A stretch of 64,000 bases of DNA from Drosophila persimilis (lineage: Eukaryota > Arthropoda > Insecta > Diptera > Drosophilidae), in the NCBI RefSeq assembly GCF_003286085.1, contig NW_020825288.1, positions 13,888,001 through 13,952,000 of the forward strand. The letters run 5' to 3'. Each line of letters begins with the position of its first letter. The first letter of the stretch is position 1. This document shows positions 13,501 through 25,461 of this stretch, piece after piece. The position numbers and the translations under genes were made by a program. The notes below the pieces were generated by a model, which was not told where the DNA came from, made no database searches, and saw only the letters and a list, made by a program, of their open reading frames with translations.

Positions 13501-14860
13501 ACGTTTGCTGTGATTGCACCCCGCATTCGAATTGGAAGCTGAAGCTGTAGCCGGCGCCAAACACAAGCCAGGACCACAACTCAAAACTGTCATTTTCGCG
13601 GGCATGGAAGCCTCTATCTATAAGGAGTGTGTGTCTTCTTCAGCCGCTGCTCTGCTTCTTCTGGTTTACAACTGTTTGAACGTGGATGTGAATGTGAATA
13701 TGAATGTGGATCTGGATGCGGTTGGTGAGGCGATGGATCTGTGGCTGTGCCTGTGCCTGTGCCCGTGGATGTCTATTTATTTAATTTGCATGCAATTTTC
13801 TATTTTTATGCGAAATACTTGGCATTGACAGCAAACGATGCGCACATTTCGCATCGGCAATGCACAATAGAAATTGAATTGCAAAAATTTGTTTGCCAGT
13901 TGGATAGAGGAATGGGATTTGAAGGGGGGCAACTTGAGGAATAGCGGTTTGGAGGACCCTTCACGTTCACGCCAATGTCAGGCGAAGCAGACGGCAGATG
14001 GCAAAGGCAAAGGCAAACGCAAGGCAGTGGCACAGGAAGCACAAGGAATCGCACAATTTGGCGGCGAAAATGTCAAGTATTCCAAATGCTGGAAGGACGA
14101 CTGTGACTGTGACTGCAATTACAATGGCGGTGGCAACAACAATAAGGTTGTGCCGGCTTCCACAGTAACAGACACAGATACAAGCGCACACTCGCAGACG
14201 CACACAGAGGAGACGCAAATACATACACTGTCACTGAGGCAGAGTCAGAGTTTAAAAGTTTCAGAGTCAGAGGAGTCACGACCGAAGACTGGCCACACAG
14301 ACAGCATTTGGTTCTGAGAGAGTTTTTGGGAGACGTACAAGCAGACAGACTGACAGACAGCCCGCCGCAAATGTGCAACAAACAACGAGCAGCACCAAAA
14401 AAGGAAACGCGCGCGAAATTTGCGGCACGGACACGCGGCAGAACACTCGGCAAACGAATCTTGAACGACTCCTGAGGACAATGCTGCCACCAACTGCAGG
14501 GACGAACGAGCGTTCTGGTACTGAATTCGCACGCGACTAAAAGGATGCTGGCGAGGATGCTGCCGCTGCTGCCGTCTGCTGCCAGTATTCACCCGACGAT
14601 GACGATGACGATGACGACGACAAAGGCCGATTCGGATGCTGCTGCCGAAGTTGCTGATGGACCGTTCGGATGCCGTTTGAAAGAGCCAAGAGTGAGAGCT
14701 TTTAGAGAGAGAACGAGCGAGAGAGAGGGACAGAGATTGGCGACGTGTGACTTCGTTAAATTTCTGCGGCGACAGCACACAAAACGGATTCGGAAGCGGA
14801 AGTAGCAAGTAAGCGAGCAAGCCAGCCAGCGAGCGAGCGAGCGTTCTGTCTCTTTGTGAG

Positions 14861-14868
14861 TGTGTGTG

Positions 14869-14910
<42 letters not shown>
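14861..14910. repeat. (GT)n microsatellite, longest in window
   Basis: About 50 bp of GT with two early interruptions (GCGTGTATG). Alternating purine-pyrimidine. Confidence 0.95.
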
Positions 14911-14912
<2 letters not shown>

Positions 14913-15365
14913 GGAGGTAGGGCTAGGGGTGGAGTGCCGCGTTGGAGTGGCATGAAAGTGGGGGCGAAGTAGCGCCAAGTGGCTGGCTAAAGTCGAGACG
15001 AGTCGCGAGTCGAGTCGCGGAGCACGACCAGAATGGAACTTTTGTGTTTGTGTTTTGCAATGGCAACTATACACACACGCACACACACACAGATAAACAC
15101 ATAAGCGCACACAAAGAAGACACACAAGCAACACTCATACACTCCTAATACTTATACGCCATGGCATCAATATTCACATTCGCACTTGTGCGAGTATTTT
15201 CTGATTTGCTGCAATCGCGTCAGCCAACAACAAACTTGGCGTACAGCAGCGGCAACAACAGAAAACAAACAGCAGAATCAACAACAACAATCAGCAACAC
15301 AAGCAGCAACATTCCAAAACAATTACAACAACAAAGGTTAAAAGAAAAGAAGACCGCTAAGAGGT

Positions 15366-15608
15366 CGAAGCCGATGATACCCTGGCAGAACGATCGTTTG
15401 AATTTTAGCTACAAAATAATTATTTATCATCTGATTTAGTATTTTTTCAAAACTATGTAGAAAACAATGAAACTATATCTAATAGCGATTTTTTGTATAC
15501 CTTCATTAATGCTGGACTACATCGATTCTGATGTTAATTCTGTCGTTTCTCCCTTATCTGTAGAGCAAACACCTTCTCGAAATCATCATGTCTTCTCCTA
15601 GGGTATAG
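15366..15608 (-). mobile_element. DINE-1 (INE-1-type Helitron) remnant
   Basis: On the minus strand it starts TATACCCTAGGAGAAGACAT then GATGATTTCG and GGTGTTTGC. A central ATCGATGTAGTCCAG resembles the family GTCGATGTAGCCATG. It ends CAGGGTATCATCGGCTTCG, matching the family GGGTATC...CTTCGG terminus. About 240 bp, with both ends recognisable. Confidence 0.72.
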
Positions 15609-15803
15609 AAAGCGCAGTATTTTCCAGCGGATGTTTGGTAAATCTTTGCCGCCGGAAACCCAGCGATGTCTTCTCTCCTGCTTATAGATATATGTACGTA
15701 CCCTTAAGAATCAGCTCAGATGTGTGCTTGGGGTATGAAGAAAGACCGCCCTTCTGCAATACATACTCAAAAGTAACCGCGCACCCATATGTGAGTGTGA
15801 GTA

Positions 15804-15825
15804 TGTGTGTGTGTGTGTGTGTGTG
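15804..15825. repeat. (GT)n microsatellite
   Basis: Eleven GT units with a GAGTGTGAGTAT leader. Confidence 0.93.
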
Positions 15826-18800
15826 CTGGCATCGATAACTAATAAAAGCATTACATTTATGTTAGAGCGAAGCGCACTCCGACCCTGCACATTGCCATGC
15901 CCACAGCCATTCCAGCATCCAGTACCAAATACCCACCTGATCCGCCCGAGGCAATAATTCAGTTTTCATTTCTCTGTTTTCCTCAGTTTCTCATTTTCAT
16001 TTTGCAGCCATTGCATGTGTGCCCTTCGGTACCTCCACTCCGGCTGTCTCTTTCCCCTCGTACCCCCTATGTGGCACAGTCATGGCCAACTAATTAGGAA
16101 CCAGTGCCAGCTGCGATTTCTTCTCGAATTCCATTCCTGTTTGGAGAGCCTGTTTAGAGAGTTGTGTCTATGGGTGTCTCTCGTTTGGTTGCCAATTGCT
16201 TAGTTGATTTTCATTGTCGTCAGGCTCCATGGGTGGACTGGAGGAGAGGGCGACGGAGAGAGGTATTGGATAGTAAGTGAAACGATAAACTCCATGTAGC
16301 TCGCTGTCATTAATTGGCTGCTGGTTGATGTTTATGTCGTTAGCTCTTCCTTATTGAAAGAAGGAGTTAACAGGGAGTGCAAAATGCAGCTGGAAAGGCA
16401 ATAGTAGAGGAAATAGTAGTATAGGACGATAGAGTGGGATTTTTATAATCTTCTTATACGGAATACTCCTTCTGTAGGAATTCGAAAACGTTGTAGAGGA
16501 ATATGACAGAAAGGGGGATCCAAATCTGATTACTCCCTTCTCATTAGTTGAACCTTCCACTTGGCAGGAATTACATTTTGCTCCTTTGAACTCTCAGAGA
16601 TCAATTTTCAATAAACTTTCACAGGAAACCATCTTTGGCAGCTCTAAAGTCTTGCTTATAATAATCTCTCCTCTAAAAGTTTCTTTCGCCGCTTACAAAA
16701 AGGTCTAGACACTAAAAATGAGAGGGGGAGAAAGTTATCGTTGGATTATCGAGTTTAAAAATCCTTTTTCATATGGCGAGTTTCAGCTTTTATTTTCGTA
16801 GAAATATAAATAATCCTCAGACACAGCTTTGGCAGCTCTGGGAGTAACTTTACTTGTTTTTCCCGAATAAAGCCTGCATTCGATTTTACAATCAGGACTC
16901 ACATAAGTGTATATCGATTTTACATCATCATCATTCCTCATTTTCAAGAATATTGCAAAGATCTCTATTACTTCCATTGGCTGCTCTAAGTATCCTCTTT
17001 GAGAGTTCCATATTCAATTAGCTCCTACAGGCAGGACACAACTCTTGGGAGAGCAACTGGGAGGGAAAACGTCCAGCATGGCGCTGCTTGAATATTAATT
17101 AATAAAGTATTTATATATACGATTCCTAAGTATCTGGCTGCTTAATGCGAAATGCTGCATGGAAACTATCAGGGCGTGTACTCTATTTCCTCGCCGCACT
17201 GCCAAGTCAAAGCCAGCTTCCGTCTGAGACGGAGACCAGGACCTAAGACTGAGGACAGAGGACCCGACCAGGTTCTTGGTTTGCTTCCGATATCTGTATC
17301 TGTTTGTGTCAGGCGGCTGCATTTACCTTCCCTTCGAATGGCGAAAAGAAAATATCCGGTTTTCAACCGCATATTGCACTTTTCTACCCATTGTGCAGCC
17401 CCATTCGTTATCCTGCTGAGTGGCTAGCAGACAGACAGAGAAAGAGAGAGAGAGAGAGACACAGGCACAGGCAGGGACAGAGACAGAGATAGAGACAGAG
17501 ACAGACACACGTTCAGGACATTGAATTTGTTTTGGGTTTTGATTTTTCGATTTCAGATTGCACGTTTGAATGGCCAGAATCAGAAGCAGAAGAAGGGCAG
17601 GAATGAACTGGACCTGGTCGAGGAGCAGGACCAGGGCAGGGTCTCCTAACCTCGACAAATTCAAGTTGCAGCTGAAGTGTTGACTGCTGCCTGCCACATT
17701 TATCGCAGCTGCATCTGCAGGCGACACACACAAAGACACACAAAAATATCCCAATTGAAAGGAAGTGTTGGCCGGCCATGGGTCCACTGTCCATTCAATA
17801 AACTAATTAAATCCAAGTGTCGTACAATTAATTTGCACTCGTTTCTGCTTCTGGAGAACAGACCCATCACGATACCAGTGGAAGATTTTTGTTTATGCGC
17901 ATCCATTTCTAATTAAATTTACAAGTCTAAGGAGTATTCACTGTACGCCTAGCATTCCATAGTCCATAAATCCGAGCTTTGTTGGATGGAAATTGGTGAA
18001 TTTTCAGCTTGATTCCCTTCAAGCATTCGGATTGTGTTTGCATTCTCGATTTTCATATTTCTCATATTTCTTCCTTTCTTGTGTTTGCATTTGCCAAATG
18101 GAAAAATGTTCAACATCTCAGCTGCTGCTGCTGCTCCTTCCTTTTTCTGCTGCTACTGGAAATCCCCTCAATTACTGCAACAATGCAAATGGAAATTGAG
18201 TATATTTTGCAGTCACACTCTCAGGGCTGGCCTTTAATAAATATTCGAGCTTTAATCCAATAATCGGCTAATGAATTCCGAGACAACGTAAACCAGTCGA
18301 TAATGGATAGTGGAGCACTCGCCTGTTCTCCATTAGCCAATCACGGTCTTCACTCAGTCCAAGGATACCTTCGAGTCACTCCCATGTAGAGGGTGAACGG
18401 CTTTTAGCTCTCCGTTACACAGTTTTTCAGTTAAAGACTGCATCCGCAGTTCCCGGCTCCAAGCTCATCAAACTGGCATGCATCGCCTGGCCACATAATT
18501 GCAAATGACACCGCAAAGAGAATCCCCATTCCCATTCCCACTCCCATCTCCATCCTTAGTGCCATTCCCATCCTATTTAACCCCCCTTGAACCCATCAGC
18601 CTAAGCGCGGCAAACGCCAGAGAAATGTTTCAAGTCCTATTTCTGTGTTTGTTGTTTAGCTTCATCCAGTGTGTGTTTTTTTCTCGCTCTTGTCCTTTGG
18701 ACCTGGCTCTTTGATGGCGACTGAAACTGCGACTGCACCTGGCAGGGCTCGCTGCTTTCCACTTCTCTACCACTTTTTGCTCTGGCCTTGGCTTTCTGCT

Positions 18801-20723
18801 CTATTGTTGCTGGTCGTTTGCTGCTTGTTTGTTGCATATCAGGGAATAAGTATTTCTGGCATTATGGCTATATGAGTACTACGCCACACTCCCACACACA
18901 TACATACATACATGCATCCAGGTACAAAGGGGAGTACAGAGAGAAAAAGATAGTAAGAGGGTGAGTGTGTGTGTGAGCGTGAGAGAGAACGGAGTATAAT
19001 TCGCTTAACCCATTGCCAACCACAAAGGGATCTGCTGAAGTGATTCCACTTCGTCGAAGCTTCACTACCGAGATTCTTTGGTGGATAAATATCATGCCAG
19101 AAACGCAGCTAAAGAGTAAACATTCATATTTCCTTAATATTTCCTTATAAAAGAGGTCTCCTTTCCGATTCTGTTTGATCTATAAAAAATCTACGAACTC
19201 CAATCTCTTGAACTATTTATATTGCTTATTATTTCATGAACTTCCCACCGAAAGTGTAAAGCGATCCCCAGACTTCAGCCAAACTTTTTTTGTCATAAAG
19301 AAATGAAGTGAAAAGGTCAATCAAAGTTGGGCAAAGTATCAGAATTATCCATTGGCCCAGAAAGGGTTAAATAGCTGCGATGAGGCTGGAGCCTCGCCTG
19401 CAGGATTAGCTGAGGGCAATCTCTCTAGCACTCCCGTTCTTTCGCTCTCTCTCGCAAAGCTGAGACTTTGCTACGGCAGAGAGCCAACAGGATAATAGGA
19501 ATTGAACCGGCACTGGATGTCTCAACTTTTGCAGCTGCTACAGCTACAGTTACAGCTACTGCTCCTGCTCCTGCTCCAGCTCCGGCCACAGCTCCAGCTC
19601 TGGTCCTGCTCCAGCTTCTACTTTAGCTCCTGCTCTTACTCAGACCTCTTTCTTGCTCCATCTACAGAAACAGCAACAAAGCTCCTGCAACGTTTGACTG
19701 GCTGGCCTTATCCTCCATCCCAACCAGCGAAGGCTCAGCGCACTTCTTGCCCCCTTGCCTCCTCTGCCGTTGTTTACCAAGTTTTTGCTCTGCCACGGCG
19801 TTCGCTCGGCGACTTTTGTGCTCGGCTCAAGCTTGTTTGTTTGTTTGTTTGTCAGCCTCACTCTCACTCCTTGCCACAGCCACCTTACTGCTGTCTCTGC
19901 TGGCTGCTGCCACATTCTGCGTTATCGAGTTGATTGATATTTTTAAATTATGTGCCGCAGTCGGCATAAATTTAAAATTTTCCTTTCGGCTACCGCTTCA
20001 AGATGTTGATGCTCTTAATCCGAAGGCGGCTCAAGTCGCCGTCCGTGTCAAAATGCCAATCGAGAATCGGCATTGGGGGAGGCTGACGATGATGACGGCT
20101 CGGCCGATGCCTCAACCTCTGCCGATGATGATGATGATGTTGATTGGTGCGGCCACTACGGTGCTGGCCTCATCTTCCTGGCTACATTTCGGTCGCTGCC
20201 GGCTTTATCATAAAATTAACATTAATTTACTTGCGGTCTTTGAAGTTATTGTCGGCTCCGTCGTCTTTGGCCGTGTTTTTGTTCTTCTTGTTTTTTGAAT
20301 TATGGAGCCGCCCTCTCGTACCGCTCCTAGATTTTGGTCCAAACAATGCCAGGCCGTCGGATTTTTGGGTTGCGCTGCGGCGCCGCTTATCGAAGCGTGG
20401 CACAAATGTTATCGGCCATTTCCATTAATGAGGCGGCCGTTTAATGAATTCTAAAGTGTGAGCAGGATGTGTAGGCTAGTCCAGGGCCAGGTCCAAAGCC
20501 GAGCCCGAAGCCGTTGAAGGATGTGAAGGATGTGCGCCTGGCTCTGAAAAGATTTTCGATTTGGGCTTTTCAATTGTTCGCACGGCAAAGGGCCGACAAC
20601 CAACACAGTCGATGGCAGCGCGGCCCAAAACTAATTTGCGGGCAACGTTTTAGGGTGCCGGAAATGGCTAAGGCCATTAGGACGAGCCAGGCCTCGTTCT
20701 GGTTCTCATTCTCCTGCAACATA

Positions 20724-20746
20724 CTCTCTCTCTCTCTCTCTCTCTC
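20724..20746. repeat. (CT)n microsatellite
   Basis: Uninterrupted CT run, followed by CGCTGTCTCTGTGTGTG. Confidence 0.94.
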
Positions 20747-21117
20747 GCTGTCTCTGTGTGTGTCCTGGTGAAAAGTCATCAAATGGCTTATGTGCCCCCC
20801 GTACACATGACGATTTTGGCATTTCGATAAGCCGGCGTAACAAATTTAAGCCACACGTCTCATCCCAAATCCCCCGCCCACTCTGCGCTACCACCCGCCC
20901 CCGCCCAGCAGTGATTAACTATGTATTTCAATCGGTGGCTCAAATGTAGGCAATGGTATTTTTTCAATTCTCTTTTGTTTCGTTCTGTCTGCTTCGGGAC
21001 TTGATTATGTGATGGATTTTGGCCATTACGGCTTATTGCTGGAATTGTTCTTCGGCCGGTTGAAAGTTTGGCTTGAGCAAAAAAAAAATAAGCTCGATTC
21101 TTGTCTGCGAGTCTCCG

Positions 21118-21657
21118 ATTGCGTGGCGTATACGCAATGTTTGTAGCAGTCTTTAAGTATAGTTTGCAAATGCGTTAATTTGTTATAAATTTGTGGAATG
21201 TATTAAAAACTCTACTGGGGAATTATTTTTATTATATTCTGATTATTTTTCCATGTTAATACACCACTGCGTATACGCAATGAGTTTGTTTGATGTTGAT
21301 TTACAAATAAAAACCTGATACATTTGTACATTTTCAGATATTAATTTGTATTCCAATAGTCCGTCGGGAAAAAGTCTAGTGCCAGTTCCCTTTTTCTCGC
21401 TGCGTGTACGCGATGTTGATTGTGGAAATTGGTAAATAGTTCAAGCCCTTTGGCGAGCTTTTATTTCACGAGAATTCCCTGTAACCAATCTGTGATATTT
21501 GGTTTTAGGTATTTGATTGGGAAATAGTTTGTAAATCAGATGCATATAAGCTGTCTGTACAACAGTTTGACAGGTGATAATGTATGAAGCTATTTTGGAA
21601 TATATTTGACATTCGATTGGGCAGCAACATCAGCCACCTCCCAGCTCATACGCAATG
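21118..21657. repeat. Four-copy dispersed palindromic motif (GCGTATACGCAATG)
   Basis: Copies: GGCGTATACGCAATG (21125-21139), TGCGTATACGCAATG (21268-21282), TGCGTGTACGCGATG (21401-21415) and the half-copy CATACGCAATG (21647-21657). The first three are about 143 and 133 bp apart. The core GCGTATACGC is self-complementary. The first copy also forms a stem ATTGCGT (21118-21124) with ACGCAAT (21132-21138). Function unknown. Confidence 0.6.
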
Positions 21658-22670
21658 CGGACCAACAACATAATCAGGGCCACATAATGCATGCAAATGT
21701 GTAATCAAATTTCGCACCCATAACCCATCACACACCACACACAAATGGAAGGGTTACCCACTCACTTATTCAAATCAACGAACGAAACGAGCAGCAGCCA
21801 CATCAACAGTAGCAGCGGCAACAACCAACAACCAGAAGCAGGAGCAGAAGGCAAAGCATTTAAATCAAGCACCTCAGACTTATTAAATGGATTAAAATGT
21901 GCTTAAAGGGCGGCTGTGAAGGGCTCTCGGAAATTGGCAGCCGCCAAAGGGTCGCCTGGCAGCCAAAAGGATTAACTGAATTTATCGGGCAAATAATTGA
22001 AATTGCTTTCCATATATTCGATGGCCTGCATTGAATGCCGAATACCAAACAATATTTACCTCGAACAATTGAAACTTTGGCCCCGAAAGTGTTTGCGGGG
22101 GCGCCAGGTCAGCACCGAAGGCCAAAAGCCGAACAAATGGCAGTTCAAAAGCGATTTGAAAATAATGCCAAAGACAAATAATATTACCTGTTACACATAC
22201 ACAAAAACATACAAGCCCACATAGAAGAGAGAGACTGAAGAGTGAGGATGGAGGAGTGAGGAGTGACGAGGGAGGAGGGAGGAGGCATGGCACACGCACA
22301 GCCCCCGGGGCGATATCGGTTTATTTATTTAATCAACACTCCACAGTTGGCTTAGTCGGAGGTTGCTGCTTTTTTCGGGGCTGCCTTTAAGCCAAATAAA
22401 GTGCGGCGCTTAATCTTTGCCACATTTTATCAATTTAATTATTTCAATTTGAGCGTAAGCAGCAGCAGCAGCAGCAACAACAAGAAGAGTGGGAGTACGA
22501 GTACGAGGCAGCAGACAACAGACATCCAGAGCCACCGACAATTTCAGTTGCAGACACACACACAGAGCAGCACAGGGGAGCGAGAGATAGATAGAGATAC
22601 GTACGTACACAGGCATCCGAAGCGAGCAAGGAGCAATATCGAAGCATCCTCTGGTATCCTGCCACAGCCT

Positions 22671-22712
22671 CTGCCACTGCCACTGCCACTGCCACTGCCG
22701 CTGCCGCTGCCA
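22671..22712. repeat. (CTGCCA/CTGCCG)n hexamer array
   Basis: About seven units; opens artificial Pro-Leu and Ala-Val frames. Confidence 0.92.
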
Positions 22713-22811
22713 TTGCCTCAGACCTCAGCTCCTGTTCTGCTCTGTTCCTCCTGGCTAAAATGCGCGCAATCTGCGCATCAATAAACGCTTTAATCTCTGC
22801 TCTGCCTGCCA

Positions 22812-22812
<1 letters not shown>

Positions 22813-22845
<33 letters not shown>

Positions 22846-22853
22846 TTTGCTGT
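22813..22853. repeat. (GTTGCT)n hexamer array
   Basis: About six GTTGCT units with one imperfect unit. Confidence 0.92.
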
Positions 22854-25016
22854 TCCTGACTTGTTTGCTCCAGCTTCCAGCTCCCCCTAGTTGTTGTCTG
22901 AGTCTGGGTCTGGGCCTGCCTGCCGTTGAGCTCTGACCTAAAGCGATTCAATAATCAACTGCCAACAATTTTACCGTACTTTACTTTATTTTCACGCTAA
23001 ACTATCTCAAAGATGCGAGCGCATAGATACGCTACAACGATTTTTTGTGCGGATTGCAGACACACTCAGACGCACACAGAGACATTTGTATATATACGTA
23101 CACGTACACACACACACATACATATATACGTATAGCCTTAGGCCAAAAGTTACCATACTAACTTGTTTTTAGTTTCGAGTTCGTACGACATCATTTTACT
23201 TTAAGCACTTAAATATACTTTGCCCCACCACCAAACCAGAACCAGAACCAGAAGCAGAACCAGAACTGAGACTAGACCATACCAGACCAGAGAGTGGAGC
23301 CCAGGGCCAGGGCAGGGTCTGTGTGTGGGGGTTTGGGCGTGAGTATGGGCATGGTTATGGGTATGGGCTCTGATCCATCCTGGCAGGAGTGGGCGGCACG
23401 GGTCAGGCTAAGCTAGAAGTATATTCTATTTTATTCCTCCATCTATGGGCGGCCACTCGAGCAGTCCACGCTTTTTATATCGGCAAACTTTTGTTGCGCT
23501 CCGAGTTGTTTGTGTTTTTCTTTTGCAGTTTTTCAGTTTGTGTTTTCCCTGGCCCTTCGTTCTCCCGCCCCCACTGCCCTCCGACCCGCCTGCCCGCCTG
23601 CCCCCCTGCTTATCCATTCCCTCCTCCTCCCGTCTCTCAGTTATTTCTCTTCGGGTTTGGGCTGAGCCAGAGATTTCTTTGGAGCCCACCTACAGACCGC
23701 ATAGGCTTCCGCATCAGTGTTGCCCGCTATCGATTACCGGAAAGAAACCAAGCCAGATTCCAGATAATCATTCAGAGTCCAATCACAGACAGAACCAAAT
23801 TCAATTCACAGAAACGGGGACACTATTTCATGTTGCTTCTCCTCTCCCTCTGTGGTTGTGGGGCAACCAAAGAGTTGCTAATAGTATGCTAATGGATAGA
23901 TAGATAGATAGTTAATTGCTATTGCCAGGATAATTGTCATTATAAAATCAGCTTGAAAGCTTTTCTCTATTAGGTGGAAATACTGTTTCTGATTAATTCA
24001 AACTGCAGCTATTAAAAAAGTTAATTTTAATTGAAAAACTATTGAATACTCCGCAAAAGCTTTTTTTAGCCTCATTTATATAGGTTTAATGTTTCAACTA
24101 GTGTATTTTAATGATAGAATCTATGAAATTGCTGGTGATTCCGGTGGTGTTCGTTATTCTATTCTGCAGTGGTGATAGTATGGACTCTTTGAGTATTCCC
24201 TCACTCTATTACTGACGATTTATATTTGACGGCTGATATTTCTCAACTCCTTTTGAAACACTAGAGATTCAGAGTACTAGAGATATGGGTGTACAATTGG
24301 TGGAATACTTTGGTTACATTTAAGATAAGCTTTAGGTGTACTCTTGAAGATTTTGCTGATGATTGATCATAGTTCATACTACCATAAAATAATCTATTTT
24401 TTCAGCTATGTTCCTGTTCTAGTCTCTTGCTCATACATTCAGACAATCTTTTCTTCGGTAATCTTTCACACCTTTACCCGTCAGTCCCTTAATGCCTTCA
24501 AAAGTCCAAAGTTTTCGGCCTGAAAAAAGCTATTCTGCCATCGCTTTGCCGCATCTCGCACTCCTTTGACGCATTTATGGAGTTCTCCTTCTCCTTTTTC
24601 GTTTCCCTTTCCCTTTTGACCATTTCAGTCCCAAAATCCAAATCCCTGCTTCTCGCATTACTCCATCCCATGCCAGTGGCCCAAAGGCGGCGTATTGAAA
24701 AGCAGCAATGGCATCAAAATCGCATTTGAATTTAGTCGCCCCATTGTCCCCGCTCTCCTTGTTCGTCCTCTTGTTGTCCGTGTTTCGCTTCTTGTTGCCA
24801 CGAGTATTGCCTAGGCCGGGCAGTACTCCTTGGGGGGAAATTCAGCAGCAGCAGAGGCAGGGGTGGAGGGAGTCGATTGTGGGGTGGGCCTTTGGGGCGT
24901 CGCGTAAAGTCAGCGACTCCTCTACCGACCCTTTTAGACTATGCGGCGCATATAAATTTCTACCCAGCCTCACGCCATGTTGTTGCTGAAGTTTTTGTGG
25001 AATCCCCTTCTATTGT

Positions 25017-25234
25017 TGTACCCTGCAAGAATGTATGGTGGTTTTAAGCAAGTGCTTGCGACGCAAGTAAGAAAGTACCTCTGACCTCAACGCTTTGTTC
25101 CCCCTAAAGATAATGCATGAAGATGATTAAAGATGTAGTTTTCTGTAGAGAAAAAACTGATCCAAATTTCAGACTAAAGTGTCCATATGCCATAGCAACG
25201 ATGATTCTTAAGGGTATCTTCAGCTTCGGTTGGC
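25017..25234 (+). mobile_element. DINE-1 (INE-1-type Helitron) remnant
   Basis: The start is TTGTACCCTGCAAGAATGTA followed by GGTTTTAAGC and GTGCTTGCGACGCAAG (family: TATACCCTGCAAGGGTAT, GTTTGCAACGCAG). The end is TTAAGGGTATCTTCAGCTTC plus GGTTGGC. About 218 bp, internally shortened relative to the full element. Confidence 0.7.
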
Positions 25235-25436
25235 AAAAACTACATTTGCTCTTCTGTTTTGTGCTGTTGTTGGCGACATCGTCGTTGTCGGCCTTGTGGG
25301 GCATTAAGGCAAATCGGGTTTAATTGAAAATAAAAATTCTTAATGGTCTTTAACCCAAGATTATGGTCCTGTATTGCCAGCGTCTTTTAGTGGCCTCTTT
25401 TATTAAATGGATGTGTGTGCGTGCATGTGCCTGAGC

Positions 25437-25461
25437 GTGTGTGTGTGTGTGTGTGTGTGTG
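25437..25461. repeat. (GT)n microsatellite
   Basis: Uninterrupted GT run of about 25 bp. Confidence 0.94.

Larger units (their letters stand above)
6936..15365. other. Non-coding DNA, repeat-rich
   Basis: Contains a CAGGCACCAGG-type cluster (8190-8225), TCCTGG (8486-8512), CAGACAGACGG-type tracts (9270-9350), AACCA (about 9838-9858) and GGTTC (about 9945-9970) pentamer arrays, and an AT-rich block at about 12430-12960. The interval 14250-15330 is richer in GC and in CAA/CAG and resembles fly 5' leader DNA (see findings). No protein gene can be supported. Confidence 0.6.
15609..25016. other. Non-coding DNA
   Basis: Microsatellites (listed), CTGCTCC-type tracts near 19530-19640, and AT-rich stretches around 16300-17000 and 23930-24480. 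The palindromic motif cluster at 21118-21657 is listed separately. No exon is supported in either strand. Confidence 0.6.

Noticed and set aside
13874-14317. 147-codon plus-strand ORF with Lys/Gly- and Asp/Cys-rich parts
   Set aside because: Built from GGCAAA and GACTGT-type simple repeats; no domain or exon signals.
19747-20298. 183-codon plus-strand ORF
   Set aside because: GC-rich CTG/TGC-type sequence gives Leu/Cys/Met runs, other frames in the same region are also open, and no recognisable domain is present.
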